Below, piece after piece: positions 37,441 through 46,260 of a stretch of 64,000 nucleotides of DNA (its first letter is position 1; each line of letters begins with the position of its first letter). Under the pieces are notes generated by a model. It was not told where the DNA came from. It did no database searches and saw nothing but the letters and a program-made list of their open reading frames with translations. Position numbers and translations under genes: made by a program. Source of the DNA: an uncultured Nesterenkonia sp. (GTDB lineage Bacteria > Actinomycetota > Actinomycetes > Actinomycetales > Micrococcaceae). The stretch spans positions 32,380 through 96,379 of the forward strand of contig CANLUC010000006.1 in NCBI GenBank assembly GCA_947494195.1, written 5' to 3'.

Positions 37441-39609
37441 CTACAAGTTCCTCGCAGCTTCTGAGTTGCGGGAGTTGTCCATGCCGTCCGTCCCGGACTG
37501 AGTGGAACTAGTGATCTGCATTGAGCGAATACTTGCTGATGCTGGAAGTTTTGCTGCCGCCAGGCCCCCAGCGAACTCCTTCGATCGAGAGTGCCAGAGG
37601 TTGAGGTTGAATTGGAGAGGCTCGTCGGGGATCGGGGTGGGCTGCCACATGTTCCGCTCATAGACGCATTCGCCGTCAACGAGCCATCGGATGATGTTCG
37701 GGCGCCAATCGATTTCGTATGTGTGGAACCCCTCGGCGGCATCGAAACCAAGGTCGATGATGGTTGGTGTTCCGCGGTACCCGTACTCGAGCTTGGTGGT
37801 TTCTGGACCAGGGTTATAGAACACGTTGATCAACATTTTGCTGGTGTCTTTGCCCAGGAACTCGATGTCGATCTCCTGCCGCGGTCCGTTGCGATGAAGG
37901 AACATGCCCGTCACGAGTCCGGACACCCTAGGCGGTTGGAGCTCGGCTTTGAAGGAGCCATAGCGGTAGGAAGCCGTAGAGGCAATTGACCCTGATGTGA
38001 GTTCGCGAACAGCTGTCACCTCACGACGAAGGGTGAGAAGTATCTCTCGGGCAGACTGCGTGACGTTCGCGGGCGTGAAAAACGCCAGGTTGCTCGGGAA
38101 TGTATCGTCCCGGAGTTCCCAGTTGTCTTGGTCCAAGGGTCTTCCCGACGTCCAGTCGACCTGTAATGCCAGGGAATCGGGAACGGGGACTGTCTCGATG
38201 GGAATACCTCTCCACCCGCGAGTGGGTTTCAGCACCCATGGTCCGACGTCGGGTTTCAGGTCAGTGGAGCTATAACCGCTCCGTAAGTCTGTGAGTCGGG
38301 AAAGGCTGCGGTGCCCGGTTTCTGGGCCACTTGGGTAGGGGAACGAGGGGTAGTCGATCCGGAGGAAGGTGCTTAGCGCCTCCCATTTGTCTTGCAGCTC
38401 AGAGTCAAGCAGTAACGTGCGCTGTTTACTGTTGGGAGGCAGGGCTGGATGGGCGGAAGTGATGATGAAACGTGCGTCGGGGTTCGTTTGGGAAATCTGT
38501 ACGAGGGACGCAACTGAGAAGGACCCGATGTTGACGTACGCATTGAATAATTGGCCGCGACTTCCATCGAGAAGAGCTCGTTCCTCTGAGGTGGGCAGTC
38601 CGTCAAGGTCACTGACGACGGTATATCCAAGCATGGAGAGGGCTGTAGAGAGTGCGGTCAAACCAGTGCCGGGTCCACCGATGGCGACAATGGGTCCGGG
38701 TAGGTGCTTGACGGAGGGTACTAGCGGTTTCTCACGGGTAATGACTCCAACTTGGGACAAGACTGGCAAGACGGAGTAGGAGTTCGTAGACGGTTCATCG
38801 ATACGTTGTTCGATGAGTGGCCGTGCTGCGGTAAATACTCGCAACCGATCGAACTGCAGGTTCAACCACAGGTCGACAGGTCCATATACCGGTAACTGAT
38901 CGAGTAACTTTCGGGCGCCCTCCTGGCTCAAGACATATCCAGAGGCCTCCCAAATTCCCGGTTCTACCCGTCGACGGACGCCCGGTTCGTTTCCGGGAGA
39001 GGGAATATTTGCTACTTCATTGAAGGCTAAATACAGAAGGTCGAATTCGGGTGTGCCGTTGACCGATCGATTCAGCGAGGACCAGTTCAGTCTCATCTCG
39101 GAAGCGAAGCCATAGGTTAGGAACACATCGTCTTCAAGGACAAGTGCGCTGGGCACGTCCCCCTCTGCGATAAGCTTCCACACTTCGATGTGAGAAAGGG
39201 CTACCGCGATCTCTTGTTTTGTCATCCCGATCGTGCGCGCGCGAGTCTCACTACCAATTTGCAGCTGCGCGTTCGGCGCAATAGTGAGCTGATCCGCGAG
39301 CGTGTATCGCGGGGTCAAGTCAGGGGTGGGGGACGAATCAACGTATCGCGCATCAATTGCAGAGAATCGCCGGACCATCGTAGGCAGTCGTTCGCCGTGG
39401 CGGCTTCGAAATCGATTGAGCTCTCTGTGTACACGGCGCCAGCGGTCGGGCCGGCGGTCGAGGTTGATTACATAGATGCGACGCAGGGCGTCGGGCTCGT
39501 TGCCTGGCGAGAACACCGTGGCACGTCGGCGCCGATCTAGGAGGCGCAGTCGAAGTCGTCCGTGGTGGATTAAGGCTTGGCTAAAGTCCGCGAACGATCG
39601 CACGTTCAT
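37441..39609 (-). CDS. Multidomain GT25-family glycosyltransferase / P-loop sulfotransferase-like / GH16-like fusion
   Basis: GT25: RRIYVINLDRRPDRWRRV...ALSHIEVWKLIAEGDVPSALVLEDDVF; P-loop: PIVAIGGPGTGLTALSTALSMLGY; GH16: ASYRYGSFKAELQPP...GPRQEIDIEFLGKDTSKMLINVFYNPG...FHTYEIDWRPNIIRWLVDGECVYE. Confidence 0.75.
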   Translation of the reverse strand: MNVRSFADFSQALIHHGRLRLRLLDRRRRATVFSPGNEPDALRRIYVINLDRRPDRWRRVHRELNRFRSRHGERLPTMVRRFSAIDARYVDSSPTPDLTPRYTLADQLTIAPNAQLQIGSETRARTIGMTKQEIAVALSHIEVWKLIAEGDVPSALVLEDDVFLTYGFASEMRLNWSSLNRSVNGTPEFDLLYLAFNEVANIPSPGNEPGVRRRVEPGIWEASGYVLSQEGARKLLDQLPVYGPVDLWLNLQFDRLRVFTAARPLIEQRIDEPSTNSYSVLPVLSQVGVITREKPLVPSVKHLPGPIVAIGGPGTGLTALSTALSMLGYTVVSDLDGLPTSEERALLDGSRGQLFNAYVNIGSFSVASLVQISQTNPDARFIITSAHPALPPNSKQRTLLLDSELQDKWEALSTFLRIDYPSFPYPSGPETGHRSLSRLTDLRSGYSSTDLKPDVGPWVLKPTRGWRGIPIETVPVPDSLALQVDWTSGRPLDQDNWELRDDTFPSNLAFFTPANVTQSAREILLTLRREVTAVRELTSGSIASTASYRYGSFKAELQPPRVSGLVTGMFLHRNGPRQEIDIEFLGKDTSKMLINVFYNPGPETTKLEYGYRGTPTIIDLGFDAAEGFHTYEIDWRPNIIRWLVDGECVYERNMWQPTPIPDEPLQFNLNLWHSRSKEFAGGLAAAKLPASASIRSMQITSSTQSGTDGMDNSRNSEAARNL

Positions 39610-40448
39610 GCGAGATCTTCCCCGGTGTCTTCGCGCACCCAGTTTCTCCAGTTACGCGCGTCCGACCGGTAGGACAGCGGCCACTTGCTGATAGCAATGT
39701 CATCCCAAGTGGTGAGCAGCTCGAAATCGCGTGGTTCATGGCCTGCCTGCTTCCGCGCGGCATGCTCGACGAGGCTGGCGGTGAGATTGCCCGGTCCGGT
39801 TACCGACTGGAGGTCACGGTGAGGTCTATTGGCGGTAAGCAGGAGTTCCGTTGAACGCTCTAGGGCTCGGGCGATGATGGGGTGTCCCGCTCTAGCGATG
39901 AGCGGGTTGTTGTTAACGTAGAAGATCCGCTCAGAACCTGATCCGTCCGTAAGCGCCTCAGTCACATCGATCATTGAGGCGGATGTGATGTCGTAACACA
40001 GCGCCTGGAGATGCAGTCTGCCGCTGGCGATCATGGGTTCGATGTCGGCGCCCTGGTATTCGTCGTCGGCGTCAACGTACATCCCGCCTGCACGGAGGAT
40101 GAGGCACAGTCGAAAGTAGTCTGCCCGCATTGCTGGGTGATTGCAGTGGTCGAATGCCTCGAGGTGATGCTCACTGAAGTGTTCGTCGATGAAACTCCGC
40201 GCGGATGTGTCGTCAAACAGCATGCGCTCGAACCCTGCCTCCTCGAGCGGTGCCCAGCTCTCGAGGCATGCGCGGACGTCGTCCGGGAGGGCACAGAGAT
40301 CATCCCAGAACTGCACAAGCAGCCTGGGCATCGGAGCTCGACCGCTACCCGCGGAGACATCAACTGCCTTGGACAGGAGCTCTCGCATGAACTCTGACCT
40401 CAAGCCATCGACTTCGGCGATCTCGGTGGCGCTTGGGTTCGGTGGCAT
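39606..40448 (-). CDS. DXD-sugar-binding glycosyltransferase (OCH1-like/capsular)
   Basis: PRLLVQFWDD...CNHPAMRADYFRLCLILRAGGMYVDADDEYQGADIEP. Confidence 0.85.
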   Translation of the reverse strand: MPPNPSATEIAEVDGLRSEFMRELLSKAVDVSAGSGRAPMPRLLVQFWDDLCALPDDVRACLESWAPLEEAGFERMLFDDTSARSFIDEHFSEHHLEAFDHCNHPAMRADYFRLCLILRAGGMYVDADDEYQGADIEPMIASGRLHLQALCYDITSASMIDVTEALTDGSGSERIFYVNNNPLIARAGHPIIARALERSTELLLTANRPHRDLQSVTGPGNLTASLVEHAARKQAGHEPRDFELLTTWDDIAISKWPLSYRSDARNWRNWVREDTGEDLA

Positions 40449-40571
40449 TCGATTCGAACTCGCTATCTGTGCTTGAAAAAGGGTGCGGTGTCAACGACCT
40501 AACCTTGCCACAATGCTCAAATTTTAAACCTGGATGTTCGCTCAGTGTCCTTCGAGAGACTCCTTCTAATC

Positions 40572-43382
40572 TTATTCACGCGATTGGGCGGTTCTCCGGT
40601 CTTTCAAATCTTTGACGAAGTCTCTTATGACCTGGAGTCTTCGTGTCATCTCAGCAGGAGAAGGAAGCGCTTGTTCATTTCCCTCGGCGGTGGAGTGAAC
40701 ATAGAAGTTGTTGACATTAAGTCCGTCGTTGATAATTACGATGTCTTTCTCCTCTAGTACGAGAAGAGTACGTAGATGCTGGGTAGATACTCCAGGTTTG
40801 TTCCGGGCGACTATGCCATTGACCACTTTTTCCTCGACGGCGTACTCCCAGACCTTTCGAAGATTGTTGGCGAAGTTCTCGCATGCTCGGGCGTAGCCTG
40901 CGTGGTCGTCGGCGTCGTACAAAGCTTTTGCCGCAGGCAGCTGTTCCTGTTCCAAAAGAAGCATCAAGGGATTGTAACCACCCTTGGGTGAGCCGGTGCC
41001 CGCAATCTGTTGCCCCGTGCCAGTTTCCTCACGCTGGGTCATTTCGATGAAGTTATATTTTACTTTGACCGGTTTAGCGATGCCTTCTCTGATCTGGTCG
41101 TCACGGTCTTTTTCTATGCCTTCGTGCCATAGAGCACTTGCGAACGGCATGGAGTGAGTGAAAATAATGACTTGACGGTTTCTGGCTTCCTTCACCAAAC
41201 GCTGGGCGACCTTAATCTGGAATGCTTGGTCCAATGAGGTGATGGGGTCGTCGAGAATGATCGCCGAGCCATCGCCGCTGGATGAAACGTCACTCAGGAA
41301 CGCTGCGATGGACACCGCTCTCATTTCCCCTTCACTAAGGACCCCGTCTGCTGCCCTCTTCTTGGTCCCGAGGATGTTGAAGGCTATTTTGCTGACTCCC
41401 TTGATCACACTGGTCGAAACAAGGTCGACTTTCAGATGGGGTTCGTTGCTTGCTCCCCGGGGCCGATCCTCAAGGATTCGGAGGTTGTGTTTGAAGTCGC
41501 CGGCAACCTTGTCAACGTATTCCCGACAGACCTTGCCTGAGAACTCCGAGAGACTTCGAGTGGCGCACTGCTCGAGGACCTTCTGGAAAGCCTGGATCTG
41601 AATCATCCGGTCGTGCAACTCTTTGAGTGCTGGCCTTGCCTTATTGACTTGGGAGCGCTCCTGCAGGGTGGTCAGTCTCGTCTGCAGCTCAGCCAGTTCG
41701 GAACCGTCAGCGGATTCGTTCTGTATCTTACGGACTTCTGCTTCATAGGTTTGGCCCCTCCGTTCGATGAAACTAGACGCCATACGCAATTCGTCCTGGA
41801 TGGTGACGCTCTCCATGTCGACGACGTCGGTTTCTCCAGCCACTGAGCATTTAAGGAACGGGGCGATCTTCTTAGCAATAGGCTCAGGGCTTTGAACGTC
41901 CGTCGGTGGATTCTCGAGAAGGTCTGCGATGGTCTGTAGATTCAACCGGAGCTGACGGATGACAGCGTCACCATCGTCTTCTTCCAGCACTGTTAGCAGG
42001 TCATCGTCTATCTGCTCCGGTGAAGCAGCCACCGTGATTCCCTGGACGACCTCCGCGGCACCGGCGGTTAGCCTCCGTCGCTCAGCGCCAAGGTCCAGTT
42101 TCATCGCCTTGTCGAACTCATGGAACCTCTGATGCGCTTCCTCGGTCAGGGGTTGATGACATAGCGGGCAATTCTCCATACCGCCGAGCGGGAACTCTCC
42201 ATCAGGGTAGGCAATCTTGTCGACGTACTCTTTCGTGGCGTTCCACATCTCGTGCCAGTGGGTGCTCAGGACCCCGGGTACGGCCTCTGCCGAGAAGTCC
42301 CGCCGTTCCTGGGCTGCTTCTTCTACCTCGATCTTTTGCAGTCGTTCCCAAACTGCTCGTAGGACCTCGATCTGACTAGGATCAACCTTCTCCGCAAGAG
42401 TTGAAATTCTGCTTGCCAGGGTTTTGACCTGGTTCATTCGGGCTTGAGCCTGGGCCAGACGTCTACTCTTACTGTTGGTTTGGCGCTGACTGATGGTTGC
42501 AGGCAAGGTCTCGATTTCGGCAAGTTCTGATTCGTCTAGTGTTCCCAGCGCCTCCAGAGACTCCAGCCCAGCCAATGTGTCGATGGTCAGCATCGCCTTG
42601 CTAATTTCCTGATCCGTGGCTTCGTTGTAAATGCCTGGTGCGGGCACTGCCTTTAGTGCAGCTTGTCTACGCTTGGCCTCAGCTCCCACGGCGTCGTAAG
42701 TCTCGATGAGACTTTGCAGAAGCTCCAGCCCGTCGGGGGTAACCGTGAGCGTGGTCCCCTTGGCATTTACATGCGACGCGGCGGTTTTGGAGTCGTAAAC
42801 GGCCACTCGGGAGAGGTTGGAGTCCTCGCTTGGATTCTTCAGGTCCCAGGTGTGGCTGGCCTCTTTGTCCCCCAGGAAGTACTGGACGGTAGCGCGGGGC
42901 TCGACGTCTTCCTCTTTGAAAACATTCCCCAGGATGGCCTCAGGATGTCGTGAGTGGCAGGAAGACTTGAGGATCCTTGTATAGCCGGACTTTCCCACGC
43001 CGTTAAGACCGTAAACGATGACAACACCCTTGGGGTCGAGGGCGAGGTCGGTATTATCACGCATCCTATTGACGCCCTGATGATGGGTAACTTTCCTGAG
43101 CGCGACCGGAGGCATGTCCGAAGAACTGGTAGGAATATGGTGCCCCGTGAGTGGCTCGGGTTCGAAAGGATTCAGCGGCGTAGCTTTGTCGGGGATTTCA
43201 GTACAGAGATCTAGGTCCGATAGGGCCGATGCGTACGCCGTATCTGCGAGACGAGTGATCTCAGTGTCAGAAAGCGAGGTGTTCACGGTATGCCTTCTAA
43301 GAGCATCGCGTTGCCATGGCAGTAAATTTTCTGAGTACGTCAGGACTTCGGAGTAGATGGAACCGGCGATGACTTCCCCCAA
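40572..43382 (-). CDS. AAA_13-type SMC-like ATPase, RloC/PrrC-like (putative anticodon-nuclease/abortive-infection protein)
   Basis: Walker A YGLNGVGKSGYTRIL; zinc-hook NCPLCHQPL; signature LSEGEMRAVSIAAFL; Walker B AIILDDPITSLD; C-terminal RKVWE (R-x3-E) then VHS. Confidence 0.75.
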   Translation of the reverse strand: MGEVIAGSIYSEVLTYSENLLPWQRDALRRHTVNTSLSDTEITRLADTAYASALSDLDLCTEIPDKATPLNPFEPEPLTGHHIPTSSSDMPPVALRKVTHHQGVNRMRDNTDLALDPKGVVIVYGLNGVGKSGYTRILKSSCHSRHPEAILGNVFKEEDVEPRATVQYFLGDKEASHTWDLKNPSEDSNLSRVAVYDSKTAASHVNAKGTTLTVTPDGLELLQSLIETYDAVGAEAKRRQAALKAVPAPGIYNEATDQEISKAMLTIDTLAGLESLEALGTLDESELAEIETLPATISQRQTNSKSRRLAQAQARMNQVKTLASRISTLAEKVDPSQIEVLRAVWERLQKIEVEEAAQERRDFSAEAVPGVLSTHWHEMWNATKEYVDKIAYPDGEFPLGGMENCPLCHQPLTEEAHQRFHEFDKAMKLDLGAERRRLTAGAAEVVQGITVAASPEQIDDDLLTVLEEDDGDAVIRQLRLNLQTIADLLENPPTDVQSPEPIAKKIAPFLKCSVAGETDVVDMESVTIQDELRMASSFIERRGQTYEAEVRKIQNESADGSELAELQTRLTTLQERSQVNKARPALKELHDRMIQIQAFQKVLEQCATRSLSEFSGKVCREYVDKVAGDFKHNLRILEDRPRGASNEPHLKVDLVSTSVIKGVSKIAFNILGTKKRAADGVLSEGEMRAVSIAAFLSDVSSSGDGSAIILDDPITSLDQAFQIKVAQRLVKEARNRQVIIFTHSMPFASALWHEGIEKDRDDQIREGIAKPVKVKYNFIEMTQREETGTGQQIAGTGSPKGGYNPLMLLLEQEQLPAAKALYDADDHAGYARACENFANNLRKVWEYAVEEKVVNGIVARNKPGVSTQHLRTLLVLEEKDIVIINDGLNVNNFYVHSTAEGNEQALPSPAEMTRRLQVIRDFVKDLKDRRTAQSRE

Positions 43383-43511
43383 TGGACTGTACGAGGCAGA
43401 GAATAGGAAGTCATTCGGTGGACGACGTCCTGTATTAATTCTCTAGTACGGACTCTACGAGCTGAGCCTCGTGCCATGAACTATCCCAGACTTCTAGGGT
43501 GATTCAAATGG

Positions 43512-44065
43512 TCAGACGTCAGAATGTGACCGCTGCAGCTCTCGGTAGATGGTCGCCCTGGATACATCGAAAAGCTCCGCCAACTCGGCCTGAGTGTGAG
43601 TCCCGGCCTTGTGGGTGGCGAGGAGGTGCTTCCGCTTTGAAGGGGAAAGCTTGGGCTGCTTCCCACGGAGCCGACCTTTTGACTTGCGATCGCCATTCCC
43701 TCACGAGTGCGGGCTCGGATGAGGTCGGCTTCAAACTCGGCCACCATCCCCAGGACGTTGAAGAGTAGCAGGCCGACTGCGTCGTTGGGATCGTAGAGAC
43801 TGCCCCCGATACTGAGCGTGACTCCCTTGGTCGTGAGTTCCTCAGCGATGTTCCGTGCATCGGGTAGCGACCGGGCGAGGCGGTCCAGTTTCGTGACGAC
43901 CAGGGTGTCTCCAGACCGCACCGCGGCGAGGGCTTCGCGGAGCCCGGGGCGGGTCCGGTTGGTGCCGGTGAGGCCTTGGTCAACGTAGACCTGATCGGCG
44001 TCGACGCCGAGTCCGATGAGTCCTTCGCGTTGGGCGGTGAGGTCTTGTCCGGTGGTCGCGAGTTC
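43512..44065 (-). pseudogene. Degenerate Tn3-type serine resolvase
   Basis: TTGQDLTAQREGLIGLGVDADQVYVDQGLTGTNRTRPGL...TREGMAIA then frame change to KSKGRLRGKQPKLSPSKRKHLLATHKAGTHTQAELAELFDVSRATIYRELQRSHSDV*; N-terminal Y(A/V)RVS lost. Confidence 0.85.
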
Positions 44066-44159
44066 AACCGGTGGTCGCCCATTTGCTGTGTCCGATGACG
44101 CTGCGACGCAGCCCTCGAGGAGTCCTTGCTGAGCTCTCGGCGTGAGTCGCAGAGACTGT

Positions 44160-44760
44160 GAGAATAGCCTTCTCGGAATATGGGTGTGGGTCATCAGCAC
44201 CACGCTGCGTTGGCCGTCCGTGTCGCCGAGGAGTTCCTCCAGGAGCTACTCGGCGATCTGTTTCTCCACATTGGTGGTCGGCTCGTCGAGGATCAGAACT
44301 GCGGCACCGGAGAGCAGTCCCCTAGCGACGGCGATGCGTTGGGCCTAACCCCCCGAGGTCAGTGAGCCGAACATCCCCGCCGGGATATCCAGCCCACGCC
44401 GTGACTGCGCCCAGCCCCAGAGCCCGACGGCGCGCAGCACCTGCTCCAGCTCGGCATGGGCCGCCGCAATCGGTCCCTGCTGGTGAGCCAGCGCGAGATT
44501 CGCCCGCAGCGTGTTGTCGTAGATGTGCGCTTGCTACTCGATCAGGCAGACTTGCCGTCTGAGCTGCTCGGAGCCGAGCGTCTCCGCGGGGCGCCGGGCC
44601 ACCCGGTACTGTCTCTGAGGCTTGAGGAAGCCCGAGCGCCAGTGCGCTCTCCCCGCGCCGCACCCGTGCCAGGGCCAGCGCCAGTGCAAGGATTAGGGTT
44701 TGATCCTTGCTGAGCTCTGCCGAGGCCCCGGTGACACCACCGGCCAGCAAGGGAACGGTT
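44160..44760 (-). pseudogene. ABC transporter ATPase fragment (CydC/exporter-like) with three in-frame TAG codons
   Basis: Minus reading: ...QVCLIE*QAHIYDNTLRANLALAHQQGPIAAAHAELEQVLRAVGLWGWAQSRRGLDIPAGMFGSLTSGG*AQRIAVARGLLSGAAVLILDEPTTNVEKQIAE*LLEELLGDTDGQRSVVLMTH. Confidence 0.8.
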
Positions 44761-44834
44761 TAGGGGCAGACTGGTCGGGTGATCCTGCGGTGCCGGCCCG
44801 CAGAGCTGAAAGCTAACACTACGAATGGAGCCTC

Positions 44835-45209
44835 ATGCCTACACCGCAAGCCCAGACACCATCCCAGAGGCCCTCGGAGTACCAACGCAACGCCTTCGCC
44901 CCAGCGATCCTCGCAGCGATCGTCTGCCTGGCCGGGATCGCCCTGATCGACCATGAGTACTACTTCGAGGTCCGCTACATCATCACGATCCTCGCCGTCA
45001 TCATCGGGTGGTTCGCTCTGCAGGCACGCCAGTGGTGGTGGGTCCCCGCGATGCTCGCTATCGCGGTGTTGTGGAACCCTCTCTACCTATTCGAGTTCGA
45101 GGGCCCGCAGTGGGCTGGGGCGCACGTGACCGTCGCAGGTGTCTTCCTCGCAGCCGGCATCTTGATCAAGACACCACGGAAGCCAGTCGCTGGCCGGTCT
45201 GGCGCGTGA
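44835..45209 (+). CDS. Small membrane protein (DUF6804-like)
   Basis: EYQRNAFAPAILAAIVCLAGIALIDHEYYFEVRYIITILAVIIGWFALQARQWWWVPAML. Confidence 0.75.
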   Translation: MPTPQAQTPSQRPSEYQRNAFAPAILAAIVCLAGIALIDHEYYFEVRYIITILAVIIGWFALQARQWWWVPAMLAIAVLWNPLYLFEFEGPQWAGAHVTVAGVFLAAGILIKTPRKPVAGRSGA

Positions 45210-45464
45210 AGCGCCCAGGGCTGAGGTTGCCCGCCATGACTGGGGTTGCACCATGCCGGCACGCACCGCACTGGACGAATCGAATTTCTGGCTCTCCATG
45301 AGAAGGGGTGGCGGCGCTGCTGAGGTCGGTCAGTGTCAATCCCGCACCTGTGCCACCCAGAGGAACCGCACCCCCGAGGCGGCCGCTTCCTCGGTGACTG
45401 TCTGTTTCGTCTGACCGCTGTTCTGACTGTGATCGCGTTGCAGAAATACGTTGTGGGGTTGTTC

Positions 45465-46193
45465 TCAGAGGTATGCGGAGATCAGCGCGAACAGAGCGAA
45501 GCCAGACGTCAGGACTACGGTCCCCAGCGGGCTGGTGTCGCCCTTGTGTGCCTCAGCAAGCATCTCTTCGATGACCACACTGATCAGTATCCCGCCGGTA
45601 AACGCCAGCACAGATACGGTCAGCAGTTCAGGCGCTGATTGGAGCACGAAATAACCTAGAGCTGCTCCGGTGAAGACTGGGATGCCGAAGGCCAGGGCGA
45701 GCAGGATCCGTTTGCCGCGGTTGACTCCTGCTCGACGCAGGGTAGCGATCGCGGCGAAGCCTTCAGGGGCATCTGCGGGCACTTGACCAAGGGCCAGTAT
45801 CAAACCGAGTCGTGGGTCGATGAGGGCCCCGGCACCGATCATTATCCCGTCGCTGAACAGGTCCAGAGAAACACCAGCGAAGATCGCCCAAGGACCGTTG
45901 CTCTCAGCACCGCGTCCTAAACGGTGGCGCACGGAGTCAATGACACGTTCTAGTCCCATGAAGCCCAACCCACCTGCCGCCAGTGCCAGGATCGGCACCC
46001 ACGCGTGAGTCGCTGAGAGAGCTTCCGGCATCAGTTCAAGTCCGACGACAGCTAAGACGATACCAGCGGCGAGATGCAGTGCCAGGCTCAGGGTGCGGTC
46101 GGAGACCTTGGTGATTTCCGCGAGCAGCCCACCGAGAAAATTCCCGGCAGCCGGCAAGGCTGCAAGGACCAGGACGAGGGCGAATCCCTCCAT
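45465..46193 (-). CDS. ZIP family metal transporter
   Basis: SLDLFSDGIMIGAG, GQVPADAPEGFAAIA, VIEEMLAEAH motifs; RBS GGAGG. Confidence 0.85.
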   Translation of the reverse strand: MEGFALVLVLAALPAAGNFLGGLLAEITKVSDRTLSLALHLAAGIVLAVVGLELMPEALSATHAWVPILALAAGGLGFMGLERVIDSVRHRLGRGAESNGPWAIFAGVSLDLFSDGIMIGAGALIDPRLGLILALGQVPADAPEGFAAIATLRRAGVNRGKRILLALAFGIPVFTGAALGYFVLQSAPELLTVSVLAFTGGILISVVIEEMLAEAHKGDTSPLGTVVLTSGFALFALISAYL

Positions 46194-46260
46194 CGTTTAA
46201 CCTCCAAGGTGTTTCATCGTGGCGAGACTCTCGTAGAGAACTCGCAGCGACACTACGCGA

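Noticed and set aside
43481-44203. Treating the 240-aa ORF as an intact resolvase
   Set aside because: It joins an ABC remnant (VLMTHTHIPR) to a resolvase lacking its catalytic N-terminus and ending out of frame.
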